A stretch of DNA of 64,000 bases, from assembly GCF_014196055.1 (NCBI RefSeq), contig NZ_JACICY010000001.1:1-64000 (forward strand), read 5' to 3'. The notes below the pieces were generated by a model. That model was not told the DNA's origin and did not search any database. It worked only from the letters and a program-made list of their open reading frames with translations. The stretch comes from Novosphingobium hassiacum (GTDB lineage Bacteria > Pseudomonadota > Alphaproteobacteria > Sphingomonadales > Sphingomonadaceae). Below are positions 16,187 to 25,104 of this stretch, in pieces. Each line of letters opens with the position of its first letter. The first letter of the stretch is position 1. The position numbers and the translations under genes are program-made.

Positions 16187-17163
16187 GGTTGGTCTTGTCC
16201 GGACGCTGCACCCCAGACGTGCAGCCCGAACAGATCGTCGGGATCGGTCCAAAATGCAAGCGGCTCCCAGCCTGATGCGCGGGCCAGCAAACGTGCCTCC
16301 TCCAAACTGTATTTATGGCTGTTTTCAGTGTGGATCGTCTCACCCGCATTCATCGTAAACCGCTGGCCGAGCACGCTAAAGGAGACCTCGCGGCCGGCAA
16401 CGAGATGCATTTCGATCCGGCCGATGCTGTCCTGCCACACCGCACAATGCGAGAACACGTCGATCGGGATTGTCCCGTCCAATTCGCGATTGATCCGGTG
16501 CAGCAGGTTCAGGTTGAACTCCGCCGTAACGCCCGCCGCATCATCATAAGCCGTCTCGAGCAGCCGCGCGTCTTTCTTGCGGTCGATGCCGATGACCAAC
16601 CGCGCGCCCTCACCCAGCGTCTGCCCGAAAGAGCGCAGCAGATCGACCGCAGAAGCGTGATCGAAATTGCCGATCGTCGATCCGGGGAAGAAACCCACCA
16701 GCGGACCATCGAGGTGCGGAAGTTCAAGAGCTTGCGTGAAGTCACCCGCGACAGGCACGATGCGTAAAGCAGGCCGCTCGGCAGCCAGCCCGGCCATCGC
16801 CTCCTCCAGGAAATCGCCCGAAATATCGATCGGCACGTATGTCGTGGTGCGCAAGGCGTCGAGCAGCAGTGGAGTCTTAGTGGCTGAACCTGCGCCGAAT
16901 TCGATCACCGGGCGGTTATGCCCCGCCAGCCTCCCCAGATCGTCGGCGTGGGCGCGCAAAAGACCGATTTCCGTCCGGGTCGGATAATACTCCGGAAGCT
17001 CCGTGATCTCCTCGAAGAGTTCCGATCCCCGCATGTCATAGAAGTAGCGGGCGGGGATGACCTTTCGGGTCTGCGACAGGCCAGCGAGCACCGCTTTGGC
17101 GAAGTCGCTTTCAAGGGCTACGGTGGATGCCGTCATGCCCGCTTCGTGCCACGTTTCACTCAT
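16183..17163 (-). CDS. egtD: L-histidine N(alpha)-methyltransferase EgtD
   Basis: A 326-residue SAM-dependent enzyme that trimethylates histidine to hercynine, the first step of ergothioneine synthesis. Characteristic segments are IPARYFYDMRGSELFEEIT, LPEYYPTRTE, the SAM loop EFGAGSATKT, the VPIDIS strand, LVGFFPGSTIGNFDH and LLHRINRELDGTIPID. The length is exactly as expected. Its ATG overlaps the stop of the upstream flavin reductase gene (ATGA), and its stop overlaps egtB, so the three are translationally coupled. Confidence 0.95.
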   Translation of the reverse strand: MSETWHEAGMTASTVALESDFAKAVLAGLSQTRKVIPARYFYDMRGSELFEEITELPEYYPTRTEIGLLRAHADDLGRLAGHNRPVIEFGAGSATKTPLLLDALRTTTYVPIDISGDFLEEAMAGLAAERPALRIVPVAGDFTQALELPHLDGPLVGFFPGSTIGNFDHASAVDLLRSFGQTLGEGARLVIGIDRKKDARLLETAYDDAAGVTAEFNLNLLHRINRELDGTIPIDVFSHCAVWQDSIGRIEMHLVAGREVSFSVLGQRFTMNAGETIHTENSHKYSLEEARLLARASGWEPLAFWTDPDDLFGLHVWGAASGQDQP

Positions 17164-17777
17164 TGTGGCGAGCCGGGATATGCGTCCTGCTTCAGCAAGC
17201 CTGCCAGGTGCGCTGCGTTTGAGGCTGCCATGACCGCCGCCTGGGATACGTTCTCGGGAACGTCCTCAAGGTCCACGAAATCGGTGCTGCCCATCGCTTC
17301 GCCGACCCAATAGGCCACCGCCGAAGCCGGGATCGTCCAGCCGGTATCGTTCAGCGCCTGAAACGCGCTGGCGCAGATCGAATGTGCGCCGTCCTCGTTT
17401 CCGACAACCGCCAGCACCGCGACTTTCGAAAAACTCGGCATCCGCCCCTGATCGTCTGTTTCACCCAGGAAAGCGTCCATCCGCTCCAGCACGCGCTTGG
17501 CTACGCTCGACATCTGGCCCAGCCACACCGGCGTACCCAGAATCAATATGTCGTGGTCCAGGATCTGCTTCCGCAACTCCGGCCAATCGTCACCCTCGCC
17601 CTCATCCGAAGTCACCCCCGGCTTCACATTGAAATCGGCGATCCGGATCGTCTTGGTGATTTTCACGTTGTGTTCGCACAAGCCGTCGGCGATCAGGTCG
17701 ATCATCCTGTCGGTTGACGAGGTTTTTCCACCCGAGGGTTTCAGGGTACAATTGAGGGCGATCGCCTTCAGCGCCAT
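17160..17777 (-). CDS. Flavodoxin-like NAD(P)H-dependent FMN reductase
   Basis: A 205-residue protein. The N-terminus LKAIALNCTLKPSGGKTSST forms the FMN-phosphate loop of the NADPH-dependent FMN reductase/flavodoxin-like fold; DILILGTPVWLGQMSS and LAVVGNEDGAHS are further flavin-site strands. The ATG at 17777 is preceded by AAGGA with eight bases spacing, which rules out the longer upstream frame. It heads the operon leading into egtD, egtB, an FAD oxidoreductase, a nucleoside transporter and a phosphatidyltransferase. A redox role alongside ergothioneine is inferred from position. Confidence 0.85.
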   Translation of the reverse strand: MALKAIALNCTLKPSGGKTSSTDRMIDLIADGLCEHNVKITKTIRIADFNVKPGVTSDEGEGDDWPELRKQILDHDILILGTPVWLGQMSSVAKRVLERMDAFLGETDDQGRMPSFSKVAVLAVVGNEDGAHSICASAFQALNDTGWTIPASAVAYWVGEAMGSTDFVDLEDVPENVSQAAVMAASNAAHLAGLLKQDAYPGSPQ

Positions 17778-17809
17778 GCTGCTATTCCTTGTCGCGGAGT
17801 TTGAAGATG

Positions 17810-17835
17810 AACAAGCTGTTGCAGGGGTTTGTTCC
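17810..17835 (-). promoter_or_regulatory. EcfG-type promoter for the ergothioneine operon
   Basis: On the minus strand GGAAC (17835-17831) is followed by TGTT, with GTT at 17812-17810 (GGAAC-N17-TGTT). It ends 33 bases before the start codon of the first operon gene. This fits the general-stress promoter pattern, with T in place of C before GTT and spacing at the long end of the accepted range. Confidence 0.5.
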
Positions 17836-17889
17836 CGGACCTGCCCGGGAGTGCAGGTGGGCCTGCAGCCTGTGCGGCAATGACATCGC

Positions 17890-19182
17890 GTGAACGCTCC
17901 GTCCGACCAGCTCCCGCGGCTTCCGGGCAGTTCGATCGCGATCGCGGCGTTTTCGACCGTGGTCGAATGGTACGATTTCACCGTCTATCTCTACATGACG
18001 ACAGTGATCTCTCGCGTGTTCTTCGCAGGCGAAAATTCGGTTCTGATCACGCTGGGCGGGTTTGCCATCGCCTATCTGATGCGGCCCATTGGCGCGGTGG
18101 TCTTCGGCCACATCGGTGATCGCCACGGTCGGCGGCGCACGATGCTGCTCTCGATGGCGTTGATGACCGTCGCGATGCTGATCACTGCGCTGTTGCCTAC
18201 ACAAAGCCAGATCGGGCCGGTTGCCGGTCTTCTTCTGCTGCTGATCCGCTGCGTGATGGGCTTCTCGGTGGGTGGCGAGTACACCGGCGTCGTGGCGTAC
18301 CTGCTTGAGGGGTCCCCACCCCATCGGCGCGGCCTGATTGCCTCGCTCGCAGCGGCGTCGAGTGAAGTCGGCGCGCTGCTCGCGGCGGGTGTCGCGGCCC
18401 TCACCGTCGGCGCTATGTCCGATGCAGCGCTGATGGAATGGGGCTGGCGCATCCCGTTCCTGGTCGGCGCATTGCTGGCCGGAGCCATCCTGCTCGCGCG
18501 GTCGCGAATGCATGAATCGCCCGAATTCGAGCTGGTACGCCTGCAGGCCGATCCGCATCCCAACCCGCTCGCCTACAGCCTGCGCCACCACCGCGCCGGG
18601 ATCATGCGCGGCTTTGCGATCTCCGCATTGGGATCGATCACCTATTACGTCGGGATCACCTATGTTCCCGTTTTCCTCACGTCGGTCGGGTCGCTGGACG
18701 AAGCGGGAGCGCTGTGGCTGGCGACGATCGCCGCGTTCGTCGTAATCGCGGTGACGCCGCTGGTTGGGCTGCTTTCGGATCGCGTTGGACGCAAGCCAGT
18801 CCTGGTTGGGTTCGCACTGCTTAGCGCCGCGCTGCCGATCGTCATGTTCCACCTGATGACGCGTGCCACCGGCCCCAGCGCGCTAGTCGGCGCAATCATC
18901 CTGGCCGCCATGGCAGGCGGGGTCAGTGCAGTGGCCGCAGCCGCCACGGCGGAGCAATTCCCGACGATCGGGCGGCTGACAGGCCTGGCATTCGGGGTAA
19001 CGACTGCCACGGCGATCTTCGGGGGCCTGACGCCCTATGTAGCCCAACTGCTGCTGGAAGGGACGGGGTGGCGGCCCATCCCGGGTCTGATGATCACGGT
19101 CGTCGCGCTGGCGGTGCTTCCGGTACTGCTGAAGATGCCCGAGACCCTGCCCCGCCGCCAACGGGAGTTCAAATCGCGTTGA
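17890..19182 (+). CDS. MFS transporter, metabolite:H+ symporter (MHS) subfamily
   Basis: A 430-residue, 12-helix inner-membrane carrier starting with GTG. The MHS marks are VVEWYDFTVYLY in helix one, the loop GHIGDRHGRRRTM between helices two and three, GFSVGGEYTG in helix five and LVGLLSDRVGRKPVL in the second half. This subfamily takes up organic acids such as dicarboxylates, shikimate or aromatic acids with protons. Its last 14 bases overlap the 3' end of the convergent dioxygenase beta gene. Location beside aromatic-acid genes suggests it imports their substrate. Confidence 0.88.
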   Translation: MNAPSDQLPRLPGSSIAIAAFSTVVEWYDFTVYLYMTTVISRVFFAGENSVLITLGGFAIAYLMRPIGAVVFGHIGDRHGRRRTMLLSMALMTVAMLITALLPTQSQIGPVAGLLLLLIRCVMGFSVGGEYTGVVAYLLEGSPPHRRGLIASLAAASSEVGALLAAGVAALTVGAMSDAALMEWGWRIPFLVGALLAGAILLARSRMHESPEFELVRLQADPHPNPLAYSLRHHRAGIMRGFAISALGSITYYVGITYVPVFLTSVGSLDEAGALWLATIAAFVVIAVTPLVGLLSDRVGRKPVLVGFALLSAALPIVMFHLMTRATGPSALVGAIILAAMAGGVSAVAAAATAEQFPTIGRLTGLAFGVTTATAIFGGLTPYVAQLLLEGTGWRPIPGLMITVVALAVLPVLLKMPETLPRRQREFKSR

Positions 19183-19669
19183 TGTCCACCACGGTCGGGA
19201 TCGTATCGTTGAGCAGAATGATCTTCTTGCGCGCGATCTTCCAGTCTTGCCCGGCCCGCACCAGCCGATATTCGTAGCGACCGAAAAAGCAGTCGGCGCG
19301 ATTCATCCGCACATCGAAACGGTGGCACGTAAATGCCGCCGAAACGTCCGCACCCTCGCCGTCCTGAGCGGTCACCATCACATTGGTCACCTGATGCACC
19401 GCGCGCGGGAGCGGCGTCGAGGCAGTTGATAACCCCGAAGTAAGCCGCATCACCCGGTCCTCAAGATTGCGTCGGCCCTTGTAGTAGATGAGCGACAGTT
19501 CCCGATCCGGGTCCTGCGTCGTCGTCGTCTCGTCCCGCCAAGCCGGCATCCAGAACTCGACGTCCGGGGTGAACAGTTCGAGCCAATCGGCAAAGCGTCC
19601 CGTGTCGATCAGCAGCGCCTCGCGGTAGAGCAACTGCTCGGCCTGCGACTGCGTCAGTTCCATGCTCAT
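19169..19669 (-). CDS. Aromatic ring-hydroxylating dioxygenase, beta subunit
   Basis: A 166-residue SnoaL/NTF2-like subunit that packs with the alpha subunit of Rieske dioxygenases. The family pattern is present: QAEQLLYREALLIDTGRFADW, LELFTPDVEFWMPAW, the HQVTNVMV strand, and a final FFGRYEYRLVR...WKIARKKIIL. The ATG at 19669 overlaps the alpha stop (ATGA), so subunits are made together. A second in-frame ATG lies two codons on. It resembles benzoate/anthranilate-type beta subunits in length and layout. Its 3' end overlaps the convergent transporter gene by 14 bases. Confidence 0.88.
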   Translation of the reverse strand: MSMELTQSQAEQLLYREALLIDTGRFADWLELFTPDVEFWMPAWRDETTTTQDPDRELSLIYYKGRRNLEDRVMRLTSGLSTASTPLPRAVHQVTNVMVTAQDGEGADVSAAFTCHRFDVRMNRADCFFGRYEYRLVRAGQDWKIARKKIILLNDTIPTVVDINAI

Positions 19670-21009
19670 GCCTCGAACTCGCCAGCCATACGCGCGGCCC
19701 ACGCGCGGTAGTATGCATGATAAAGCGTCTCGTCGCACAGCTGCGAATCCGCCAGCACGCTGCGTTCAGGCTGCAGGTCGATGCGGTCCGAGAAGCGATT
19801 GCCGCCCGCCACGCTTGCGGTCATCCCGCGCGCATAGCCCTGTAGCCAAGGCTCGACCGTACCCGCAAAGCCGATCTGGCAATTCTCATAGGATACCGTG
19901 TCGTCCGGCGTTGCCATACCGGTGGGGTTGAAGAAGTCCTCGTACTGCCGGATCCGCTGACGCCTTGCCCCTGCGCTCTCACCCTTGGGCGCGATGCACC
20001 AGGTGCGCATCTCGGTCAGACCCGGGGCAATCGGTCGGATCACGCGCAACTGACTCGACGCGTTTTCGGCGATCTGCAGGTTGGGGAAGATCGTCACGTT
20101 GCGCATGTTGAACATCCAGTCGCGCTTGCCTTCGCCATGGCGCTCGGCAAGTTCGCCTGCGCGCTCGTACAGCGGAATTGCGGGGGTTATCCCGAACACC
20201 CCCCAGTTGAGCACATGGCCATTGGCGAACGAGTAGCTACCGCCGCCAACGCCCTCGGCCTCCTCCTTCCAGTAATCGCTGTTCTCCCACACCGAGGCGA
20301 CGACATCGCCGCTCATCTCCTTTTGCCGCCGTTCGAGCACGCGGATGTACGAAGGATGCGCCGAGGTGAAGTGATAGGCGTCCGAGCAGTTTTCCAGCTG
20401 CAGCTTCCAGTTCGCCTCGTAGGTGAAGGTCACCTGTCCCGGCACAAGTTCGAGCCCGTCCTCGCTCTGGTCCGCAACGAGATCGAGCAACTTTGTCGCC
20501 TCGCCAAGATATTCGCCCAGCGGCGTTACCTCGCCCGCTACGCTCCCGAACAGGAATCCGCGATAATTGGCAAACTGCGGCAGGGGCTTGAGCCCATGGT
20601 CGTCGCGGTCGAACGCTTCGGCATAACAGCCCGCCTTCTGCCACTTGATCGCCTTGTTCCGGCCTGCACTGTCGAACGTCCAGCTGTGGTAGGGGCAGAC
20701 ATGCAGCCGGGCATTACCCTGCCGGACTTGTGCCAGCCGCGCGCCCTTGTGGGGGCAGGTGTTGACGAACGCCCGCAATGTCCCCTCCCCGTCGCGCTGA
20801 ACGAGGACCGGCACCCGGCCGGCGAACGTCGTGAAGAAGTCGTGAGGGCCAGCCGCCTGCGATTCAATCCCCAGGAACACCCAGCCGCCCTCGAACAACC
20901 GACGGATTTCCGCATCGAACACGCCCGGATCGGTGAAAATCGCACGGTTGACCCGGAACGCGCCGTCTGTTGGGCGGTCGTCGATCAGATCGGACAAGCG
21001 CAACGTCAC
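19666..21009 (-). CDS. Aromatic ring-hydroxylating dioxygenase, alpha subunit (benzoate/anthranilate type)
   Basis: A 447-residue catalytic subunit. The Rieske cluster ligands are in CPHKGARL and CPYHSW (about residues 85-110), and the mononuclear iron site is in ENCSDAYHFTSAHPSY (about residues 205-220), with the bridging Asp. The size and the beta partner place it with benzoate or anthranilate 1,2-dioxygenases. No reductase or ferredoxin gene lies in the cluster, so electrons must come from another locus. The gene overlaps the decarboxylase stop upstream (ATGA), tying it to a pathway that yields an aromatic aldehyde or acid. Confidence 0.88.
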   Translation of the reverse strand: MTLRLSDLIDDRPTDGAFRVNRAIFTDPGVFDAEIRRLFEGGWVFLGIESQAAGPHDFFTTFAGRVPVLVQRDGEGTLRAFVNTCPHKGARLAQVRQGNARLHVCPYHSWTFDSAGRNKAIKWQKAGCYAEAFDRDDHGLKPLPQFANYRGFLFGSVAGEVTPLGEYLGEATKLLDLVADQSEDGLELVPGQVTFTYEANWKLQLENCSDAYHFTSAHPSYIRVLERRQKEMSGDVVASVWENSDYWKEEAEGVGGGSYSFANGHVLNWGVFGITPAIPLYERAGELAERHGEGKRDWMFNMRNVTIFPNLQIAENASSQLRVIRPIAPGLTEMRTWCIAPKGESAGARRQRIRQYEDFFNPTGMATPDDTVSYENCQIGFAGTVEPWLQGYARGMTASVAGGNRFSDRIDLQPERSVLADSQLCDETLYHAYYRAWAARMAGEFEA

Positions 21010-22562
21010 AGCACGTTCGCCTCGACCAGCGTCGGACCGTCAGCGGCCAGCGACCATCGCAGGGCCGCGTCGAGGTTCGCTGCGTCATCCGCGCGCCGTG
21101 CGCTCATCCCGTGACCTTCCGCCAGCTTGCAGAAGTCCAGCTCGGGGAACTGCGTGCCAACCAGCTGCTGCATCCCGAAATGCTGACCGAAGTGGTGCAG
21201 CGCCTCGTAGCGGTTGTTCTTGATGATGATGAAACTGACCGCCAGCCCGTGCTGGACCGCCGCGTGCAACCCCTGGATCGCATACATGGACGAGCCATCG
21301 CCAAGGATCGCGATGACTTTCTCGCCTCGGCGCGCCAGCGCCATACCCACCGCTGCAGGCAGGCCATGACCGAGGCCCCCGCTCGCGGTTGTGTAGAACG
21401 TGTCTTTGCGCAGGATCGGCAGCCGATCGTGCATCGGCCCACGGCTGGACGGCGCCTCCTCCACGATGATCGAGTCAGGCGAGCGCAAGGCGGCAATCTG
21501 CTGCAGGACATAAGCATCGGTCATCGCCCCGCCGTCGAGCCGCGGTAGCGGAGCGCGCGCGGCAGGCGCATCTCGCGAAACCGGCGGCGGACCTTGCAGC
21601 AACAGGTCGAGCGCAATGTCACAACGCGCGACAATCGCCGTCCCTGCAGGTGCCCACGCGGCATGCACGTGATTGTCGCCGATCAACCACATATCACAGC
21701 CCGGCGGCACATGTGGTCCATGGCCCTCGACGTGATACAGGCTCATCGGCCCGCCCAGCGCGAGCACGAAATCGTGTGGCTGTAGAGTGGCCACGATCGC
21801 CTCGCGTCCCGCAGTCAGAAAGCCCGCGAATAGCCGGTGATCTTCGGGAAAGCTGCACCGCGCCGACATCGGCGCGACGAATACCGGAGCATTGTGCCGC
21901 TCGGCCAGCGCGATCACCTGGTCCCATGCGCCGTCACGCGCCGCCCCGGCACCGACGACGATCGCCGGAGCACGCGCGCTTACCAGCGCCTCGCCGCAAG
22001 TTGCAATAGCCCCGCCTTCGGGCGCACGACCGGCATGGACAACGCGCGGCTCGAACGGAGCGCATTCGCGGTCCCAATCGTCGATCGGGATCGAGACGAA
22101 CGTCGGGCCGCAAGGCGGTTCCATCGCGACGAGCCAGGCACGGTGAAGCGCAGCTGGCACATCCTCGGCACGCGCCGGCTCGCACGCCCACTTCACGAAC
22201 GGCCTCGGAAATTCGGCTGCCCGTTCGGCGAACAGGAACGGCTCGTAGGACAGGATCGAACGCGCCTGCTGACCGGCCGTAACTACCAGCGGCGTCTGGT
22301 TCTTGAAGGCGGTAAACAGGTTGCCGAGCGCATGCCCCACGCCTGCCGAACTGTGCAGATTGACCAACGCCGCGCGCCGCGTCCCTTGCGCAAAACCATC
22401 GGCTATGCCCAGCACGACGGATTCCTGCAGCCCCATGACATAGCGGAAATCGCTTGGAAAATCGCGAAACATCGGCAGTTCGGTCGACCCGGGATTGCCG
22501 AACACCGTCGTCATGCCAAGCTCGCGCAGCAGACCGATCGAGACTTCGCGGACGGTTGGCAT
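21006..22562 (-). CDS. Benzoylformate decarboxylase-like ThDP enzyme
   Basis: A 518-residue thiamine-diphosphate enzyme that removes CO2 from an aryl 2-oxoacid. Residues numbered from ATG 22562 coincide with those of the Pseudomonas enzyme: Ser26 in FGNPGSTELP, Glu47 in GLQESVV and His70 in NLHSSAG, and a His in FPEDHRLFAG at the position of His281. The ThDP motif is LGDGSSMYAIQG to IIIKNN. It is the first gene of a run with the dioxygenase subunits, so the likely flow is aryl-oxoacetate to aldehyde, then oxidation and ring dihydroxylation. No mandelate dehydrogenase or aldehyde dehydrogenase is adjacent. Confidence 0.87.
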   Translation of the reverse strand: MPTVREVSIGLLRELGMTTVFGNPGSTELPMFRDFPSDFRYVMGLQESVVLGIADGFAQGTRRAALVNLHSSAGVGHALGNLFTAFKNQTPLVVTAGQQARSILSYEPFLFAERAAEFPRPFVKWACEPARAEDVPAALHRAWLVAMEPPCGPTFVSIPIDDWDRECAPFEPRVVHAGRAPEGGAIATCGEALVSARAPAIVVGAGAARDGAWDQVIALAERHNAPVFVAPMSARCSFPEDHRLFAGFLTAGREAIVATLQPHDFVLALGGPMSLYHVEGHGPHVPPGCDMWLIGDNHVHAAWAPAGTAIVARCDIALDLLLQGPPPVSRDAPAARAPLPRLDGGAMTDAYVLQQIAALRSPDSIIVEEAPSSRGPMHDRLPILRKDTFYTTASGGLGHGLPAAVGMALARRGEKVIAILGDGSSMYAIQGLHAAVQHGLAVSFIIIKNNRYEALHHFGQHFGMQQLVGTQFPELDFCKLAEGHGMSARRADDAANLDAALRWSLAADGPTLVEANVL

Positions 22563-22654
22563 GATTTCTCCCGGTGTTGTTTTCAGATGAGAAGATGAAC
22601 CACCGGGCCATTCAAAACAATTGCAAATCCAGACCAAACCCATACGCTCACTGC
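22563..22654. promoter_or_regulatory. Divergent promoter region, decarboxylase operon / LysR gene
   Basis: The 92 bases between the two divergent starts are the expected site of LysR binding, which normally covers the regulator's own start and the target promoter. AT-rich patches occur near 22575-22625. A specific T-N11-A operator was not assigned. Confidence 0.5.
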
Positions 22655-23545
22655 ATGGATTTTGACGAACGCCAGTTACGCGCCTTTCTCGCCGTTGCCG
22701 AGACCGGCAGCCTGGGCCGCGCGGCAAGGATAGCCAACCTCACCCAGCCCTCGCTCAGCCGGTTGATCAAGAGCATGGAAGATCGCCTCGGCCACCCTCT
22801 GTTCGAGCGTGGCAGCAAGGGCATGTCAGTCACCACGGCCGGGCAACTGCTCACACTTCACGCGCGCCACATCGTCTCGGAAATGCAAAGCGTGCGCGAC
22901 GAATTGGCGGCGTTGAGCGGCCTCAAGCGCGGTGTAGTGCGGATCGGCGCGGTGGCGGCGGTGATGCGAACCCTGGTCGCGGAAACGGTCGGAAATCTGC
23001 TCGCTTCAGCGCCCGATCTCGGCGTGGAACTGGTCGAAGCGGTGGACGACGAATTGCTCGATGCGCTGGTTACCCGGCGGGTCGATCTGGTCGTGGCGGC
23101 AAGCCCGCTGGATCATCCCGAAGTTCAGCAGATTGGTGTTGGCGCGTATCGCGACGGATTTGCCGTATTCGGCGCAACCGATCATTGCCTGCCGCCGTCC
23201 GCGTCTATTCACGACGTACTGGCGCAGAACTGGGTCATGCCCGGTACCGCCTTCACCCCGCGAGTAACGTTCGAGCGGCTACTCGCAGCGCAAGGCTTTC
23301 GCGCGCCCCGGGTTGCGGTGGAGACGGCTTCGGTGGAGTCGATGATTGCCGTCTCCGCACACAGCCGTCTGCTCTGCTGGCTGCCGGAGCCCCTGCTGGC
23401 GGCGCATGTCGCCAGTGGATCCATGCGTAAATTCGGCGTCCCGGAACTCACGACCGAACGCGCGTTCCTGCTGCACCGCCGCCGATCAGGCCTCCTGCCC
23501 GACGCCGCGCGCCGCTTTGTCGAACTGTTCCCGCTGGAGGGTTGA
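22655..23545 (+). CDS. LysR-family transcriptional regulator
   Basis: A 296-residue regulator. The N-terminal winged helix reads FDERQLRAFLAVAETGSLG, then AARIANLTQPSLSRLIKSME; the rest is a periplasmic-binding-like effector domain (GVVRIGAVAAVMRTLV and later). The ATG at 22655 puts the helix-turn-helix at the normal distance from the start. It is divergent from the decarboxylase/dioxygenase operon and is the obvious candidate to activate it in response to an aromatic acid. Confidence 0.9.
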   Translation: MDFDERQLRAFLAVAETGSLGRAARIANLTQPSLSRLIKSMEDRLGHPLFERGSKGMSVTTAGQLLTLHARHIVSEMQSVRDELAALSGLKRGVVRIGAVAAVMRTLVAETVGNLLASAPDLGVELVEAVDDELLDALVTRRVDLVVAASPLDHPEVQQIGVGAYRDGFAVFGATDHCLPPSASIHDVLAQNWVMPGTAFTPRVTFERLLAAQGFRAPRVAVETASVESMIAVSAHSRLLCWLPEPLLAAHVASGSMRKFGVPELTTERAFLLHRRRSGLLPDAARRFVELFPLEG

Positions 23546-23605
23546 CCACCCGCCACACGCTCCGCACCCTCGTACGCATGCACGTGGGTGTGCGGAAGGG
23601 ATCGG

Positions 23606-24523
23606 ATGATGGAGCGGATCGTGATTGTCGGTGCGGGGGCGATGGGCTGCCTGTTTGCGGCGCGACTCGCGCTGGCGGGCAAGCGCGTGACCGTCGTCGA
23701 TGTCGACCGGAAGCGCCTTGCCGCGATCGGACTCGAGGGCATCATTCTTGAGGATGACCATGGCCGCCACCATGCCAAAGTCGAAGCGCAGCTTGCCGCG
23801 GAGGTCGCCGGACCTGTCGACCTGCTGATGCTATTCACCAAGGGCATGCACAGCGCCGCCGCGATCCGGTCGGTCGACCATCTGGTCGCAACCGGCTGTC
23901 CGGTACTGACCTTGCAGAACGGGCTGGGCAACGTTGAGTGCATTGCCGAAGTTTTCCCATTGGACCGTATATTGTGGGGCGTAACCGATTTTCCCGCCGA
24001 TCTGCACGACGCAAATCAGGTGAAGTCACACGGGCAAGGCCATATTTTCCTTGGTGATTTTCCCAAGGGAGCGGGCGACAAAGCCATGGCGATCGCGGCG
24101 CTGCTCAGTTCGGCAGGTCTGGACTCAGAAGCCGATCCCGATGTCAGCATAGCGGTGTGGGAGAAGGTTGCGTTCAACGCTGCGCTTAATGCGCTCTGCA
24201 CCGTAAGTGGCCTGCCGGTTGGTGGGCTCGATTGCGTCGCGGGTCGCCGGTGCGCGGATGCCGTCATCGACGAAATTGCGCAGGTTGCAAATGCCGAAGG
24301 CGTGTCGGTCGATCGGGCGCGACTTGCCGCGAAAGTCGATTTCGCCCTCGCCAATCACACGTCGCACAAGCCGTCGATGTTGCAGGACCGAATTGCCGGG
24401 CGCCCGACTGAGATCGAGTCCATCAATGGGGCAGTGCTGAACGCGGCCGGGCGGGGTGCTGTTGCGACACCGGCCCTGCAGATCCTGACAGACCTCGTGC
24501 GACTTGGAGAAAAAGGCCGCTAA
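23606..24523 (+). CDS. 2-dehydropantoate 2-reductase family protein
   Basis: About 305 residues. The N-terminus ERIVIVGAGAMGCLFAARLA is the NADP-binding Rossmann motif of the ketopantoate reductase (ApbA/PanE) family. The family Lys is in KVAFNAALNALCTVSGLP, and SMLQDRIAGRPTEIESINGAV is the C-terminal signature. Two ATGs (23606 and 23609) follow GGAAGGG; the second has the better spacing. It may make pantoate, but relatives embedded in catabolic clusters often reduce other 2-oxoacids; its position 60 bases after the LysR gene, next to a 2-oxoacid decarboxylase, makes that worth noting. Confidence 0.85.
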   Translation: MMERIVIVGAGAMGCLFAARLALAGKRVTVVDVDRKRLAAIGLEGIILEDDHGRHHAKVEAQLAAEVAGPVDLLMLFTKGMHSAAAIRSVDHLVATGCPVLTLQNGLGNVECIAEVFPLDRILWGVTDFPADLHDANQVKSHGQGHIFLGDFPKGAGDKAMAIAALLSSAGLDSEADPDVSIAVWEKVAFNAALNALCTVSGLPVGGLDCVAGRRCADAVIDEIAQVANAEGVSVDRARLAAKVDFALANHTSHKPSMLQDRIAGRPTEIESINGAVLNAAGRGAVATPALQILTDLVRLGEKGR

Positions 24524-24576
24524 GCCGCTGCACGAAAACACTTGTCGTCGTACAGCGGCTCGGTTGTCACCCCAAC

Positions 24577-25071
24577 TCAGCGACCTTCGAGGCCGTGCTT
24601 GAGCGCACTCATCTGGTCGTGGCCCTCTTTGACCGAAATCCACGCTTCGCCGACCGCGGTACGCGCGGTGACCGACAGATCGGCATTCTTGATGGCGGTT
24701 TCAAACTTGCCCTTGAGGTAGTCCTCGCCGCGCTCGATCTCGTTGATGATCGCCTTGTCGTCGCGGCCTGTTACTGCGGCCTTCAAATCCACGAAAACAC
24801 GGTGGATGGAGCCCATCACAGAGGACTCATCCTCAGGCTTCCCGCCAAGTTGGCCGACTGCCGCCTGCAGCTTGGTCACGGCCTGTTGGCGTTCACGCGC
24901 GCGTTCGAGAAAAAGGCGGCGGTATTCTTCATTATCGACGTCTTCCGCTGACTTCTGGTACCCTTCGATGCTGTCGAGCAGCGTGGCAACCAGCGTGTTG
25001 AGAACGGTGACGTCACCATCGGAATTGTCGGAATTCGCCGTCGTTCCGGCGTAGGGGCTGTTTGATTCCAT
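24577..25071 (-). CDS. PA2169-family four-helix bundle protein (DUF2383)
   Basis: A 164-residue protein made almost wholly of amphipathic helices. The pattern matches DUF2383/PA2169: VTVLNTLVATLLDSIEGYQK near the start, FLERARERQQAVTKLQAAV in the middle and FVDLKAAVTGRDDKAIINEI before the final helices. The family resembles ferritin-like or bacterioferritin-type bundles and is often stress-induced, but its function is not established. The ATG at 25071 has an upstream GGAG. A near-match to the EcfG promoter lies about 35-60 bases upstream. Confidence 0.85.
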   Translation of the reverse strand: MESNSPYAGTTANSDNSDGDVTVLNTLVATLLDSIEGYQKSAEDVDNEEYRRLFLERARERQQAVTKLQAAVGQLGGKPEDESSVMGSIHRVFVDLKAAVTGRDDKAIINEIERGEDYLKGKFETAIKNADLSVTARTAVGEAWISVKEGHDQMSALKHGLEGR

Positions 25072-25104
25072 CGGCTCATTCTCCAAATAGGCACTCGCCT
25101 GGAG

